From contig CAYSKJ010000173.1 in assembly GCA_964431655.1 (NCBI GenBank), positions 1 through 6,649 of the forward strand: a stretch of DNA of 6,649 bases, written 5' to 3'. The position numbers and the translations under genes are program-made. Shown one piece after another: positions 6,516 through 6,649 of the stretch (its first letter is position 1; each line of letters opens with the position of its first letter). The stretch comes from CAYMEV01 sp964431655 [NCBI: uncultured bacterium]. Lineage in GTDB: Bacteria > CAYMEV01. A model generated the notes under the pieces. It did no database searches. It was given only the letters and a program-made list of their open reading frames with translations, and was not told the DNA's origin.

Positions 6516-6519
6516 TGAA

Positions 6520-6540
6520 GGCTTTTTAAACACAAAAGCC
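6520..6540. other. Leader hairpin GGCTTTT-N7-AAAAGCC
   Basis: A 7-bp perfect stem with a 7-nt loop lies between the promoter and the palindrome, within the 5' untranslated region of the operon. It has no T run on either strand, so it does not look like an intrinsic terminator. It may stabilise the mRNA 5' end or form part of a leader structure. Confidence 0.4.
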
Positions 6541-6551
6541 CCATGGATTTA

Positions 6552-6580
6552 ATAATATTTCAAAGAGAGTAATAGGTCAA
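6552..6580 (-). promoter_or_regulatory. Sigma70-type promoter for the minus-strand operon
   Basis: On the minus strand, TTGACC (6580-6575) and TATTAT (6557-6552) are separated by exactly 17 bp; each hexamer matches consensus at five of six bases. Initiation is expected near 6545, giving a leader of about 70 nt before the DUF1844 start. No comparable promoter was noticed between the downstream genes, whose junctions are too short to hold one, so this probably drives the whole set. Confidence 0.65.
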
Positions 6581-6596
6581 GTAAAACAGTAAAAAC

Positions 6597-6649
6597 TGTC
6601 AAAACAAAATAGAAATGTCCCTTTTTTACCAAATTAGAAATGTCCCCTT
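6597..6649. mobile_element. Probable end of an insertion sequence (partial, runs off the window)
   Basis: The stretch starts with TGTCAAAAC and carries two direct copies of AGAAATGTCCC (6611-6621 and 6636-6646) spaced 25 bp apart, each followed by a T-rich run. Ends beginning TG with repeated internal motifs are typical of IS families that carry multiple transposase-binding sites, such as the IS21 group. This particular GGGACATTTCT repeat is one I recall flanking integrase-type transposase genes in several proteobacterial genomes. No transposase is in the window, so family and exact boundary are unproven; 6597 is the likely outer tip. Confidence 0.5.
6611..6647. repeat. Direct repeat AGAAATGTCCC, two copies at 25-bp spacing
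   Basis: Copies at 6611-6621 and 6636-6646 are identical over 11 bases and preceded by similar A/T-rich sequence (AAAAT and AAATT). They may continue beyond the right edge. They are best explained as protein-binding repeats within a transposon end. Confidence 0.75.

Noticed and set aside
6477-6533. N-terminal extension of the DUF1844 protein to ATG 6533
   Set aside because: It would translate through the leader hairpin, palindrome and a near-perfect ribosome binding site; the start at 6476 is far better.
6586-6599. Inverted repeat ACAGT-AAAA-ACTGT at the presumed insertion-sequence tip
   Set aside because: Five-base arms in AT-rich sequence are easily due to chance, and no role can be supported.
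6574-6602. Hybrid promoter from the outward TTGACA at the insertion-sequence tip
   Set aside because: No acceptable -10 hexamer at 16-19 bp; the TTGACC/TATTAT promoter just downstream is much better.

Overview
The window is a moderately AT-rich bacterial segment. Seven intact genes and one apparently frameshifted gene lie head-to-tail on the minus strand (about 6476 down to 287). One small plus-strand gene (9-284) converges on them with a 2-bp gap. The inner-membrane/periplasm architecture and the mix of families (DUF1844, DUF4388/PATAN, a membrane TPR zinc-ribbon protein, DUF2085, YjbQ, QueE) suggest a Gram-negative, delta-proteobacterium-like or Nitrospirota-like lineage. That placement is inference from family content; no phylogenetic marker is present.

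Layout in transcription order, right to left. The right edge (6597-6649) carries two direct copies of AGAAATGTCCC behind an outward TTGACA and looks like the end of an insertion sequence. Next come a good sigma70-type promoter (TTGACC-N17-TATTAT, 6552-6580) and a leader of about 70 nt with a hairpin and a perfect odd palindrome. The genes follow: a DUF1844 protein (134 aa), a 648-aa membrane TPR/zinc-ribbon protein, a 393-aa DUF4388 protein with one transmembrane helix, YjbQ (UPF0047), a DUF2085 membrane protein, a four-helix membrane protein of unknown family, a GAF-domain protein, and QueE (7-carboxy-7-deazaguanine synthase). Junctions run from a 23-bp overlap to a 17-bp gap. At most of them the Shine-Dalgarno sequence lies in the last codons or stop codon of the preceding gene, so this reads as one translationally coupled operon with a single visible promoter.

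The most notable feature is the DUF2085 gene. Its conserved N-terminal half is encoded upstream of the only ATG-started frame, and a TAATG start overlaps the yjbQ stop. The two frames are joined only if a run of nine T (coding strand) is read as ten. A hairpin sits directly before the run. This could be a sequencing error, a real mutation, a phase-variable tract or programmed transcriptional slippage.

Functionally, queE (queuosine/7-deazaguanine synthesis) and yjbQ are recognisable enzyme-family genes. The rest are conserved proteins with signalling or envelope character (PATAN, GAF, TPR, zinc ribbon, several membrane proteins) and no assigned pathway. The DUF1844-TPR/Zn-DUF4388 trio at the head of the operon is the best candidate for an undescribed membrane-associated assembly, but that rests only on gene order and domain content.
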